DNA of 64,000 nucleotides, taken from positions 124,001 through 188,000 of the forward strand of contig NZ_KB889662.1 in NCBI RefSeq assembly GCF_000372745.1, written 5' to 3'. The notes below the pieces were generated by a model, which did not search any database, was not told where the DNA came from, and saw only the letters and a program-made list of their open reading frames with translations. Made by a program: the position numbers and the translations under genes. Below, piece by piece: positions 45,273 to 53,898 of this stretch (position 1 is the first letter of the stretch; every line of letters starts with the position of its first letter). Source of the DNA: Embleya scabrispora DSM 41855 (lineage in GTDB: Bacteria; Actinomycetota; Actinomycetes; Streptomycetales; Streptomycetaceae).

Positions 45273-46229
45273 CTAGCCATGCAACAGATCGACGAGCTTG
45301 TTCAGCGCGACGCCCGCGGTCGGACCGCCGCCACCCAGCTCCAGGTCGTCCATCGCGACGACCTTGCGGTTTTGACCGGCAGGCGTCTGAGCGACACCCG
45401 GCAGCTTGAGCACACCGTCGACGCCGCCGACCGACTCCAGGCCCTTTTGGAAGACGAGGATGACGTCGGGCTTGGCCGAGACCATCGCCTCGGGGGTCAG
45501 CGCGGCGGACATCTCGACGCCCAGTTCGGTGCCGGTGTCGATGCCGCCGGCGGCGGTGATCATGCTGTCCGGGCCCAGGCCCTTGCCGCCGATCTGGTAC
45601 AGGTTGGCCTGCCCGCGGATGTAGAGGAACGCCACGCGCGGCTTGGTGGCGGCCTGCGCGCCCTTGGCCTTGGCGCCGGCGATCTCGCCGGCGGTCCGGT
45701 CGGCGAGCGTCTTGCCCTTGTCCGGCACGCCCAGCGCGGTGGCGATGGTGGTGATCCGGGTGATCGCGTCCTCGGGCTTGCTGCTGTCCGGGATCAGCAC
45801 GATCGGTACGCCGGCCGCCTTGAGCTGGTCGATCGCGGTGCGCGGGCCGACCGAGGCGCTGCCGATGGCGACCGTGGGCCGCTGGGCGAGGATGCCCTCG
45901 GGATTGAGGCCGCGCGAGTTGCCGAAGGTCGGCTTGCCCTTGCTCTCCGGCAGGACCGCGCCCGAGGTGTCCACGCCGACGACGTTCGAGGCCAGGCCCA
46001 GTGCGTACACGGTCTGTGCGATGTCGCCGCCGAGCGGGACGATCCGGCTCGCGTCCTTGACCGTGACCTTGCCCATCGTGGTGTCCACGGTGGCGGGCAG
46101 CGCCGAACCGGCCGGGGCCTTGTCGGCCTTGCCGTCGGACTTCTTGTCGTCGTCGCCGCACGCCGTGGCGAACGCGGTGACGGCGAGGACGGCCGCGGCC
46201 ACCTTCAAGCTTGTTCGACGCAGACGCAT
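45273..46229 (-). CDS. hmuT: haem-binding lipoprotein (ABC substrate-binding protein)
   Basis: 318 aa. The signal peptide ends with Cys24 (TAFATAC), with a slightly atypical lipobox lacking Leu at -3. The mature protein is a class III binding protein: RIVPLGGDIAQTVYALGLAS, VVGVDTSGAVLPES, LNPEGILAQRPTVAIGSA and a long central helix are HmuT features. It captures haem outside the membrane. It is the first gene of the operon and has two iron boxes upstream, so it should be iron-repressed. Confidence 0.93.
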   Translation of the reverse strand: MRLRRTSLKVAAAVLAVTAFATACGDDDKKSDGKADKAPAGSALPATVDTTMGKVTVKDASRIVPLGGDIAQTVYALGLASNVVGVDTSGAVLPESKGKPTFGNSRGLNPEGILAQRPTVAIGSASVGPRTAIDQLKAAGVPIVLIPDSSKPEDAITRITTIATALGVPDKGKTLADRTAGEIAGAKAKGAQAATKPRVAFLYIRGQANLYQIGGKGLGPDSMITAAGGIDTGTELGVEMSAALTPEAMVSAKPDVILVFQKGLESVGGVDGVLKLPGVAQTPAGQNRKVVAMDDLELGGGGPTAGVALNKLVDLLHG

Positions 46230-46277
46230 CCGGCGGCCTTTCGAGCTGTGGAGTGAGCGGACGAGGAGGTTCCGCTC

Positions 46278-46336
46278 TTAGGCAAGCCTTGCCTTGTCCC
46301 ACTCCGCAACCTAGAGGTGAGGCTTGCCTAACTTCA
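46278..46336. promoter_or_regulatory. two iron boxes (DmdR/IdeR-type)
   Basis: TTAGGCAAGCCTTGCCTTG (46278-46296) and TGAGGCTTGCCTAACTTCA (46318-46336) both resemble the 19-bp IdeR/DmdR1 consensus TWAGGTTAGSCTWACCTWA. They lie 49-107 bp upstream of hmuT and 40 bp apart. Iron-dependent repression of hmuTUV is expected from family knowledge. Confidence 0.88.
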
Positions 46337-46452
46337 AGCCCGCGCCGGGTGGACCACGTCACACGTGGACGGCGGCCCGCTCCCCCGACGAATGCGGGCA
46401 CAGCACCACCGCGCCGGGGCCTTGGGCCCGTTCCCCGTGTCGGTCGATCCGG

Positions 46453-47403
46453 TCAGCGCTCGCGCCAGGCCCGGCTGTGCCGGCGAATCTCGGCCGCGGA
46501 GAAGTTCTCGTGGTCCTCGCCCCAGGCGGTGACGCCGTCGAAGGTCCATTCGGTGAGGCCGTTGACGGTGAACAGATTCGGGTTCAGGAAGAAGCCGAGT
46601 CGGTTGTGCATACGCCCCTCGGCGTGCAGTTCGCGGCCGAGTTCGTCGATCCCCTCCAGCACGATCCGGGTGGCCCAGCCGGTGGCGTCGTCGCGTTCGA
46701 CCACCTCGCGGCGCCCCTTGGCCAGCTTGGCCCAGATGCCGTCGCGGAGCAGGTAGCCGTGGATGGACACGCAGCCCGAGCCGAAGTCCATGGTGATGCT
46801 GTGGAAGGCGTCCCGCTCGGAGGCGGTCGCGTAGCTGTATCCGCCCCGCTTGGCCGGCGACTGCATCAGGCCCTGACCGAACTGCGAGCGCGGCCCCCAC
46901 GAGCGGTCCCGGAAGCCGTACGAGTCGACCGTGATCTCCTCGCCGCGCAGCACGACCGTGCCGGTGTACCGCCCGGGCTGGTCCACGTGCTTGTCGCCGA
47001 GGTGGTGCGGCGGCAGCACCCCGGTGAAGGTCAGGTCGACGTGGATCTCGTCGCCGCCGTCCGGGTCGTCGTAGCCGACCTCGTACACCGCCTGCGGCTG
47101 CACGCAGCGCACCCGGAAGCCGTTCGGCAGCCGCAGGTCGGTCAGGTCCTGGTCGGGAATCGGCAGATGCCAGAAGTTCTTGGCGTAGACCGCCTCGTGC
47201 GGGTGCTGCCCGCTGTCGTCCCAGAAGTACGCGCCACCCGCCGCGACCTTCTGGTTCGCCCGGAAGAACGGATACAGCTGCCCGGACAGCCGCCTTTGCG
47301 GGACCGTGAAGGTGAACCAGGAGGTCTCCGACCAGTACGGGTCGTCGCTGGTCGGCGGGTGGAACCGGTCGTCGGGGTGGTGCTCGACATGCTCAGTGGT
47401 CAT
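46453..47403 (-). CDS. conserved hypothetical, carotenoid-hydratase/AttH-like beta fold
   Basis: 316 aa from ATG at 47403; the frame also has a TTG two codons earlier and no clear Shine-Dalgarno sequence, so it may be leaderless. Beta-rich and Trp/Tyr/Gly-rich: YWSETSWFTFTVPQRRLSGQ, YAKNFWHLPIPDQDL, SYGFRDRSWGPRSQFGQG, SITMDFGSGCVSIHGYLL. This resembles the DUF7064/7065 group and the double-lipocalin fold of hydroxyneurosporene synthase/AttH. No active-site motif can be assigned. It is transcribed towards hmuT, with the iron boxes in between. Confidence 0.65.
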   Translation of the reverse strand: MTTEHVEHHPDDRFHPPTSDDPYWSETSWFTFTVPQRRLSGQLYPFFRANQKVAAGGAYFWDDSGQHPHEAVYAKNFWHLPIPDQDLTDLRLPNGFRVRCVQPQAVYEVGYDDPDGGDEIHVDLTFTGVLPPHHLGDKHVDQPGRYTGTVVLRGEEITVDSYGFRDRSWGPRSQFGQGLMQSPAKRGGYSYATASERDAFHSITMDFGSGCVSIHGYLLRDGIWAKLAKGRREVVERDDATGWATRIVLEGIDELGRELHAEGRMHNRLGFFLNPNLFTVNGLTEWTFDGVTAWGEDHENFSAAEIRRHSRAWRER

Positions 47404-47434
47404 GGCCAACGGGTACTACGGGTACTTGGCCGAG

Positions 47435-50014
47435 TCAATGATTATTGCGGTCCGTCCCGGCCGGCGGTCGTTCCGCGAGGCTGACATCCACAGTGAGCGG
47501 GCCGTCCGCGGGCACCAGGTCGACGCGGGAGATGTGTCCGGCCGCACGCAGGTCCGTCTCGATCAGGGCCACCCGGACCAGTTCGGCCGGGTCGCCGGTG
47601 ATCGTGACGCCCGCCACCGCGGCGCGCATCGACACCTGCGCGGCCGACTTGGCCTTGCGCACGCCGGCGATCAACTCGGACGCGAGAGCCGGCAGCGCCC
47701 GGTCGGCCTCCGGCGCCTGCGGCGCGGGCCATTGCGCCCGGTGCACCGAGCCCTCCTGCCACCACGACCACACCTCCTCGGTGGCGAACGGCAACACCGG
47801 CGCCAGCAGTCGCAGCAGTACGGACAGCGCACTCGCGAGCGCGGCCCGGGCCGACTCGGCGCCCGCCGCGGCGCCGGCCTCGCCGTAGGCGCGGGCCTTG
47901 ACCAGTTCGACGTAGTCGTCGCAGAAGTACCAGAAGAACCGCTCGGTCCGATCCAGCGCCCGCGCGTAGTCGTAGTCCTCGAACGCCTCGGTCGCCGCGC
48001 GGGCCACCTCCGCCACCTCGGCGAGCAGGGCCAGGTCGAGCGGTTCGCGCACCGCGTCGGGTGCCTCGGCCGCGCCGGTCGAGAGCACGAACCGGCCGAC
48101 GTTGAGCAGCTTGATCGCCAACCGGCGGCCGACCTTCATCTGACCGACGTCGAACGCGGTGTCCACGCCCGGCCGGCCGCTCGCCGCCCAGTAGCGCACC
48201 GCGTCCGAGCCGTGCTGCGCGAGCAGGTCGACCGGAGTGACCACGTTGCCCTTGGACTTGGACATCTTCTTGCGGTCCGGGTCCAGGATCCAGCCGGAGA
48301 TCGCCGCGTGCGCGAACGGCAGGCTGTGGTTCTCCGCGTCCGCACGCACCACGGCGGAGAACAACCAGGTGCGGATGATCTCGTGTGCCTGTGGGCGCAG
48401 GTCCATCGGGAAGACCCGGGCGAAAAGGTCGTCGTCGCGACACCAGCCACCCGCGATCTGCGGCGTGAGTGAGGAGGTCGCCCATGTGTCCATCACGTCC
48501 GCGTCGCCGACGAACCCGCCGGGTTCGCCGCGCTGTTCCGCCCGGTAGCCGGGCGGCACGTCGGTGTACGGATCGATCGGCAGATCCGCCTCGGCCGGGC
48601 GCAACAGTGCGTCGTGGCGCGGGAGTCCGGCCTCGTCCAACGGATACCACAGCGGCACCGGGACCCCGAAGAAGCGCTGCCGGCTGATCAGCCAGTCGCC
48701 GTTGAGGCCCTCGACCCAATTGTCGTAGCGGACCTTCATGTGCGCGGGATGCCAGGCCAACTCGGCGCCCCGGTCCAGCAGTCGGGTCCGAAGCTCCACA
48801 TCGCGCCCGCCGTTGCGCAGGTACCACTGCCGGGTGGTGACGATCTCGAGCGGCTTGTCGCCCTTCTCGTAGAACTTGACCGGGTGCGTGATCGGCTTCG
48901 GCTCACCGACCAGTTCGCCGCTCTCGCGCAACATCGCCACGATCCGCTCACGTGCGGTGAACACGGTCGCGCCGGCCAGGCGGGCGTACGCCTCGACCGC
49001 CTCCGGGGTGTCGAGCCCGGCCGGCGGATCGCTCAGGATGCGGCCGTCCCGCCCGAGCACGGCCCGGGTGTCCAGGCGCAGTTCACGCCACCAGGTGACG
49101 TCGGTGGTGTCGCCGAAGGTGCACACCATGGCGATCCCGGAGCCCTTCTCCGGGTCGGCCAGCGCATGCGCGTACACCGGCACCGGCACGCGGAACAGCG
49201 GTGTGCGCACGCTGTTCCCGAACAGGTGCGTGTAGCGCGTGTCGTCGGGATGCGCGACCAGCGCGACGCACGCGGGCAGCAACTCCGGCCGGGTGGTCGC
49301 GATTTCCAGCGCGTCGCCGGTGGGCCCGCGAAAAACGAGTCGGTGGAAGGCACCGGGACGCTCCCGGTCCTCCAACTCGGCCTGCGCGACCGCGGTACGG
49401 AAGGTGACGTCCCACAGCGTGGGCGCCTCGGCCGGGTATGCCTCGCCGCGCTCCAGGTTGCGCAGGAAGGCCCGCTGGGAGGCGGTACGCGAGACCGCGT
49501 CGATGGTCTGGTAGGTCATCGTCCAGTCGACGGACAGCCCGAGCAGTCGCCACAGTTCCTCGAACGCCTTCTCGTCCTCGCGGGTCAGTCGCTCGCACAG
49601 TTCGATGAAGTTGCGTCGGGAGACGGGGATCTGCTGTTTGCCCGGCTGCGGCGGCGGCACGAAGTCGGCTTCGTAGGGCAGCGCGGGGTCGCAGCGCACG
49701 CCGAAGTGGTTCTGCACCCGTCGCTCGGTGGGCAGACCGTTGTCGTCCCAGCCCATCGGATAGAAGACCTCGCGTCCGCACATCCGCCGGTAGCGGGCGA
49801 TCGCGTCGGTGTGGGTGTACGAGAACACGTGTCCCACGTGCAGTGATCCGCTGACCGTGGGCGGCGGGGTGTCGATGGAGTAGATCTCTTCGCGGGTCCG
49901 GCTCCGGTCGAAGCGGTATACGCCCGTCTCTTCCCAGACGCGCGACCATTTCGCTTCCAGCCCGTCGAGGGTGGGCTTGTCGGGCATGCGGGGGGAATCG
50001 GAGGGGGCGACCAT
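47435..50014 (-). CDS. valS: valyl-tRNA synthetase
   Basis: 859 aa, class I synthetase that charges tRNA-Val. The HIGH motif is HVGH at residues 59-62 (VSGSLHVGHVFSYTHTDAIA), and KMSKSKGNVV is near 583. The editing (CP1) domain lies between, with FRVPVPVYAHALADPEKGSG; the anticodon-binding domain follows. The C-terminus is shortened compared with E. coli ValS. ATG at 50014 after a G-run, although a Met at residue 10 is also possible. Monocistronic. Confidence 0.97.
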   Translation of the reverse strand: MVAPSDSPRMPDKPTLDGLEAKWSRVWEETGVYRFDRSRTREEIYSIDTPPPTVSGSLHVGHVFSYTHTDAIARYRRMCGREVFYPMGWDDNGLPTERRVQNHFGVRCDPALPYEADFVPPPQPGKQQIPVSRRNFIELCERLTREDEKAFEELWRLLGLSVDWTMTYQTIDAVSRTASQRAFLRNLERGEAYPAEAPTLWDVTFRTAVAQAELEDRERPGAFHRLVFRGPTGDALEIATTRPELLPACVALVAHPDDTRYTHLFGNSVRTPLFRVPVPVYAHALADPEKGSGIAMVCTFGDTTDVTWWRELRLDTRAVLGRDGRILSDPPAGLDTPEAVEAYARLAGATVFTARERIVAMLRESGELVGEPKPITHPVKFYEKGDKPLEIVTTRQWYLRNGGRDVELRTRLLDRGAELAWHPAHMKVRYDNWVEGLNGDWLISRQRFFGVPVPLWYPLDEAGLPRHDALLRPAEADLPIDPYTDVPPGYRAEQRGEPGGFVGDADVMDTWATSSLTPQIAGGWCRDDDLFARVFPMDLRPQAHEIIRTWLFSAVVRADAENHSLPFAHAAISGWILDPDRKKMSKSKGNVVTPVDLLAQHGSDAVRYWAASGRPGVDTAFDVGQMKVGRRLAIKLLNVGRFVLSTGAAEAPDAVREPLDLALLAEVAEVARAATEAFEDYDYARALDRTERFFWYFCDDYVELVKARAYGEAGAAAGAESARAALASALSVLLRLLAPVLPFATEEVWSWWQEGSVHRAQWPAPQAPEADRALPALASELIAGVRKAKSAAQVSMRAAVAGVTITGDPAELVRVALIETDLRAAGHISRVDLVPADGPLTVDVSLAERPPAGTDRNNH

Positions 50015-50174
50015 GCCCCCGGAGCGTACCGGGCGTGGGGGCTCGACTCGACCCGATTCCCGTGCGGCGGCGTGGCGGATCGGTGCGCGGGTGGGTCGGG
50101 GGCGGTGGAGCGGGTCGGCGGGCCGCCCTTCGGGGGGTGGGGCGGCCCGCGGACCTCGGTCGGGGGTGGGCGGG

Positions 50175-50381
50175 TCAGGCGTTCGCGTGCAGGGTGTCGA
50201 CGAACGCGGTCCAGGGGGCGGCGGCGAGGGTCAGCAGTCCTACGGCCGGGTCCTTGCTGTCCCGGACGTCGACGGTGCCGTCCGGGTGCGGACGAATCTC
50301 GGTGCAGTCGCCGTTCTGCATGCTGTACGAGCTTTTGACCCAACGGGCCGAGTTGTTCGCGGACATGGTGTTCTGGGGCAT
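50175..50381 (-). CDS. DUF397 protein
   Basis: 68 aa from ATG at 50381 behind AGGAAG. ARWVKSSYSMQNGDCTEI followed by VDVRDSKDPAV and WTAFVDTLHA are diagnostic of DUF397. These small proteins pair with XRE-DUF5753 regulators in streptomycetes (WhiJ/BldB-like systems), probably as antagonists. Its start is 10 bp downstream of the XRE gene's stop, so the two are co-transcribed. Confidence 0.93.
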   Translation of the reverse strand: MPQNTMSANNSARWVKSSYSMQNGDCTEIRPHPDGTVDVRDSKDPAVGLLTLAAAPWTAFVDTLHANA

Positions 50382-50391
50382 GGCGTTCTTC

Positions 50392-51297
50392 CTACTCAAT
50401 CGGCGAGTCGCTCCGGTCGCGAGTGACTCGGTCTGCGAGTTGCTGGGCACTGGCCGCGATGAAGGCTTCGGACTCGACGGGACTCAGAGCGATGCCCCGT
50501 AAGTCGGCGAAGACCTTGCCGTAGTGAGCGGTGTCCTGGGCTCTTTCCAGGTACGCGTGGCTGGTGATGTTTTCCAGCGAGACCACTTCCATCCCCGAGG
50601 GGGGAGGGAATCCGTAGATCGAGAACGGCGTGGGGCCGCCCGGATAGGCGCCTGCCGAAAAGGGTAGTACTTGCACGGTCACGTTCGACAGTTGCGCAAT
50701 TTCGATCAAGTGCACGAGTTGCTCGCGCAGGACCCGTGGGCCGCCTATTTCCTGGCGCAGCGCGGCCTCGCCGATCACCATCAACACCTCCAGCGGCGCC
50801 GGTTCGCCGCGGGTGAGCACGCGCTGTCGATCCAGCCGAACCCGGACCCGGGTGCGGCACTGTTCGTCGACCGGTCCCACCGTGCCGCCGCGGATCACCG
50901 CCGTGGCGTACTCCTCGGTCTGGAACAGCCCGGGGATGATGCTCGGCTGGAATCCCAGGCAGGACGCCACCTCGGCCTCCAGGCCGATCAAATCCAGGAA
51001 GTCCTGCGGCAGTCGGTCGGCGAGGTCGCGCCACCAGCGCTGACGACGACCCTCACGGGCAAGGGCCAGCCAGCCCTCGCGCGCGGCCGGGTCCCGCACT
51101 TCGTACAGGTCGAGCAGCGCCTTCAGGTCGAGCGCGCGGATCCCGCTGCGGCCGGACTCGATCCGGCTCACCTTCGCGGGATGGCAGGAGAGGGCGTCGG
51201 CGGCGTCCTCCAGCAGCAGTGACGTGTCCTCGCGCAGCCGACGCAGGTTGGCGCCCAGAACGCGCCTGCGAACCGTCGGATATTGCTCGGCGCCCAT
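50392..51297 (-). CDS. XRE-family regulator with DUF5753 domain
   Basis: 301 aa. The N-terminal XRE HTH (residues ~8-65) reads RRVLGANLRRLREDTSLLLE, then ALSCHPAKVSRIESGRSGI. The DUF5753 domain occupies residues ~90-290 (VASCLGFQPSIIPGLFQTEE, IAQLSNVTVQVLPFSAGAYP). Such regulators act on developmental and antibiotic genes together with a DUF397 partner. ATG start. The upstream 300 bp contain an unusually AT-rich repeated tract. Confidence 0.95.
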   Translation of the reverse strand: MGAEQYPTVRRRVLGANLRRLREDTSLLLEDAADALSCHPAKVSRIESGRSGIRALDLKALLDLYEVRDPAAREGWLALAREGRRQRWWRDLADRLPQDFLDLIGLEAEVASCLGFQPSIIPGLFQTEEYATAVIRGGTVGPVDEQCRTRVRVRLDRQRVLTRGEPAPLEVLMVIGEAALRQEIGGPRVLREQLVHLIEIAQLSNVTVQVLPFSAGAYPGGPTPFSIYGFPPPSGMEVVSLENITSHAYLERAQDTAHYGKVFADLRGIALSPVESEAFIAASAQQLADRVTRDRSDSPIE

Positions 51298-51343
51298 GTT
51301 TCCTCCCGATCCCGCACCGCTCGTGCCTCGGTTGCCCAGGTCG

Positions 51344-51395
51344 TTCGAACTTCTTTTGGTCTTTTCGAACTTCTTTCGAACTTCTTTCGAATTTT
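51344..51395. repeat. AT-rich TTCGAACTTCTTT repeat tract
   Basis: TTCGAACTTCTTT occurs at 51344-51356, 51364-51376 and 51375-51387, followed by TTCGAATTTTCG. The tract is far more AT-rich than its surroundings and lies 47-98 bp upstream of the XRE start, in the divergent region (51298-51600) shared with the gene at 51601. It probably carries promoters and regulator sites; the repeated TTCGAA cores are themselves palindromic. Confidence 0.7.
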
Positions 51396-51600
51396 CGCTC
51401 TTTCGGGGCTTTCGGGGGTTCAGCTCCGCGAGTCGCCGTCATGGTACTCATGTCCGACACGCTGCAAGTCGAGTGAGTTGTTTGACTTGCACTTATTGCT
51501 CCCACCGGGGACGCTACTTACAGCGACTCCTCGACCACCCGTCGGGCCGTTCGCGAGTGACCGGTCGCGCCTTTTCCCGACCATTGGGAGGCGAGGGAAC

Positions 51601-52128
51601 GTGCTGCAGGAGCAAGACGCCGGCGTGAATCAGGCAGGGATCGCGTGGATCAGTGCCGCCACCCGCGATCCACGCGACACGCGGTACACCTGGCTGACCA
51701 ACCCCGGCGCCCGCCGCGCGGCGGACACCGGCCGGTTGTTCGACGCCGTCGTGATGCGGGCCGAACTGGGCGCCGCCGTACTCGACCTGCTCATCGCCGC
51801 CGCCGAACCCACCGGCGCGGTGATCGCCGAGGAGCACGCGGGCAAGTGGGCCTACCTGGTCGGCCCCGGCAGCGCCGAGGTGTGGCTCGCCGCGGTCGGC
51901 CCGTCCGACGGCACGCGCTACCACTACGTCGGCCACGGCGGCTGCCTCACCGTCCCCGGCCCGCGCCCCTACCCCGGCTCATCGATGACCTGGATCATCC
52001 CCCCGGGCCTGAACACCAACCTGACCTGCGTCACCACCTTGGCCGCCCGCTACCTCCACGCGGAATCGACCCACCGCGGGCTCCCGACCCACCCCTCCAT
52101 CCGCTCCCGCCCCGAGCCCGGTCCCTGA
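51601..52128 (+). CDS. conserved protein resembling a primase-polymerase N-terminal fold
   Basis: 175 aa from GTG at 51601 after GGGAGG/GAGGG; a GTG eight codons later is also plausible. WISAATRDPRDTRYTWLTNP, GRLFDAVVMRAELGAAVLDL, VIAEEHAGKWAYLVGPGSAE and CVTTLAARYLHAEST form a conserved actinobacterial family commonly found near XRE/DUF397 genes. The fold looks like the N-terminal part of bifunctional DNA primase/polymerase proteins, but catalytic acidic residues are not evident. Function unknown. It is divergent from the XRE regulator. Confidence 0.7.
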   Translation: MLQEQDAGVNQAGIAWISAATRDPRDTRYTWLTNPGARRAADTGRLFDAVVMRAELGAAVLDLLIAAAEPTGAVIAEEHAGKWAYLVGPGSAEVWLAAVGPSDGTRYHYVGHGGCLTVPGPRPYPGSSMTWIIPPGLNTNLTCVTTLAARYLHAESTHRGLPTHPSIRSRPEPGP

Positions 52129-52214
52129 CGCCCGACGGGTCGAGGACACGCTCGGACGCACCGGCGACGCACGCACGGGTGAACGTTCGTGGCACGTCGC
52201 CGCTGCGGCGTGGC

Positions 52215-52565
52215 TCATCCGGATCCGAACCACGTGTGGGTTGGGCGGACGAAGCGTCGGTCCGTGGCGGGCAGGGCGGTTCGGGGGCCGGCGGCGGTCA
52301 GGATGGTGTCGAGGCAGCGGGTGGCGTCGGCGGCGTAGATGTTGCTGAACCAGGCCATGTTGGCCGCCGGCTCCAGCAGGGCCACGTCCAGTGAGGCGGC
52401 CACCGTGTCGGCGAATCGCGGTCCGCCGTAGTAGGCCGTGGATCCGCACAGGTCGGGACGCGGACCGGCGAGCACGGCGACCGACATCCCGCGCGCGACG
52501 GCGGCCCGGGCCAACAGGTCGGCGGTCGGGGTGGCTTGTCCGGACAGGGCCAGGGTCTCGATCAC
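52215..52565 (-). pseudogene. internally deleted ATP-grasp protein gene
   Basis: An intact 116-codon frame (GTG at 52565). The first ~70 residues (IETLALSGQATPTADLLARA, YYGGPRFADTVAASLDVALL) match the pre-ATP-grasp region of a streptomycete ATP-grasp family of roughly 270-300 aa. The last ~45 (ANMAWFSNIYAADATRCLDT, then VLDTIL-like and LPATDRRF) match the C-terminal end of the same family. The ATP-grasp core between them is missing, fused in frame at LLEPAANMAW. Hence I regard it as a deletion derivative; whether it makes a stable product is unknown. Confidence 0.55.
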
Positions 52566-52647
52566 GGTGGCACGCTAGGGCGTGTAGCGCAGCGGGGCGA
52601 CCGGGTTTCGGATAGGAATTGGGCAAGGGCTCGGTCAGGGGGACGGT

Positions 52648-53757
52648 GTGTGGGACGCGATCGTGGATGTGGCCAATGTGTGTCACTCCGAAGAGCTGTA
52701 TCCGATCGGCGAGAAGGGCCCGTTTCTGGCTCGCCTGGACGCCGTCGTGCACGGCTGGCGGGCCCGGCACGGCGCCGACGTACGGATCGAACTCGTCGCG
52801 GACAAGGCGTTGTTGCACGCCCTGGACACGACCGACAAACGCGAGTTGCAGCGACGGGCGGCCCGCCGCGAGGTGACCCTGCGTCCGGTCGCGGACACGC
52901 TCGTCCTCGAACGCGCCGAGGCCGACCTGTTGCACGTGCTCAGCGGGGACCACTTCCTCGACTTCCGCCGTCGGCACCCGTGGATCGAGGCGCACCCCGA
53001 GCGTTTCCACCACTGGTACCAGGACGCGCACGGCGTGCACTTCGTGCCGCGCGGCATCGGCCCCGAGCACCACCAGCGGGTCTCCCGGGCCGAGGAGATC
53101 AAGGAGTTCCGGGACAAGCACCTCGACCCGGCCCGACACCCGGAGATCATGAACACCCGGTGGCGGTGCGTCGATTCGCTGTGTCTGTACGCGCGCATGT
53201 GGACGGGCCGGCTGCCGGTCTGGCCCCGCGTGGACGCGGGCGCGCGGGCGGTCTGCCCGGGGTGCGCGAGTCCGCTCCGGGCGCTGGGGCCGCGGCGGCC
53301 GACCCGGCAGGTCGGCCTGGCCGACCACGCCACCGGCGAGTCGATCGAGCGCCTGCCGCTCGAACTGGGCAGCAACCTCGTGCTCGGCCGGGGCCGGATC
53401 GTCAACGGCTACAACCTGGGCAGCCGGCAGGACCGGTTCGGCGAGGCGGTGCGGTACGTCAGCCGCCAGCACGTGCTGCTGCGCTTCGCGGCCGGCCGGG
53501 CCGGAGGGCACGTGCTCGCGGTCGACCTGGGTTCCTCCAACGGCACCGAGATCGAGCGCTGGAACGGCTCCGCGTACGAACCCGGGCGCGCGCTCGAGGT
53601 GGACGTGGAGGAGATCCTCACCCCGTGCGATCGCCTCGTACTCGGCGGCGGCGTGCGCGTGGAGGTCTCCGGGCGGCACTTCAACGCGGACGACCTCCCA
53701 CGGATCACCGACGACAGCGGCGGGGAGGCGACGCGGGTACGGGGGGTGGAGGGGTGA
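52648..53757 (+). CDS. NYN/PIN-like nuclease fused to FHA domain
   Basis: 369 aa, GTG start. Residues 1-110 look like a NYN/Zc3h12a-like RNase domain: MWDAIVDVANVC places Asp7 and Asn10 in the D-x-x-N motif, with further acidic residues in ELVADKALLHALD and RAEADLLHVLSGDHFLDF. Residues ~110-200 are a linker with HHWYQDAHGVHFVPRG, followed by a zinc-ribbon-like CPGC. Residues ~230-350 are an FHA phosphothreonine-binding domain: NLVLGRGRIVNGYNLG, YVSRQHVLLRF and LGSSNGTEIE. This suggests an RNase directed by Ser/Thr phosphorylation. It stands alone; the M50 gene lies 141 bp downstream. Confidence 0.82.
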   Translation: MWDAIVDVANVCHSEELYPIGEKGPFLARLDAVVHGWRARHGADVRIELVADKALLHALDTTDKRELQRRAARREVTLRPVADTLVLERAEADLLHVLSGDHFLDFRRRHPWIEAHPERFHHWYQDAHGVHFVPRGIGPEHHQRVSRAEEIKEFRDKHLDPARHPEIMNTRWRCVDSLCLYARMWTGRLPVWPRVDAGARAVCPGCASPLRALGPRRPTRQVGLADHATGESIERLPLELGSNLVLGRGRIVNGYNLGSRQDRFGEAVRYVSRQHVLLRFAAGRAGGHVLAVDLGSSNGTEIERWNGSAYEPGRALEVDVEEILTPCDRLVLGGGVRVEVSGRHFNADDLPRITDDSGGEATRVRGVEG

Positions 53758-53898
53758 GTGGTGGGGGTGTGGGCGGGTGGGGTGAATCGAGTCGGCGACA
53801 GTCGCGTCACGGGAAGGTCGGGGGTGGGTGGGCGAGGCGGGGTGGGCGGTAGCGTTCGAGGCGGGGGTAGGGGTCGGACGTAGGACGAGAGGGGCGGC

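Noticed and set aside
43174-46401. A 1075-codon minus-strand frame across the haem transporter operon
   Set aside because: Only 43174-43998 (hmuV) shows motifs; upstream it shadows hmuU and hmuT.
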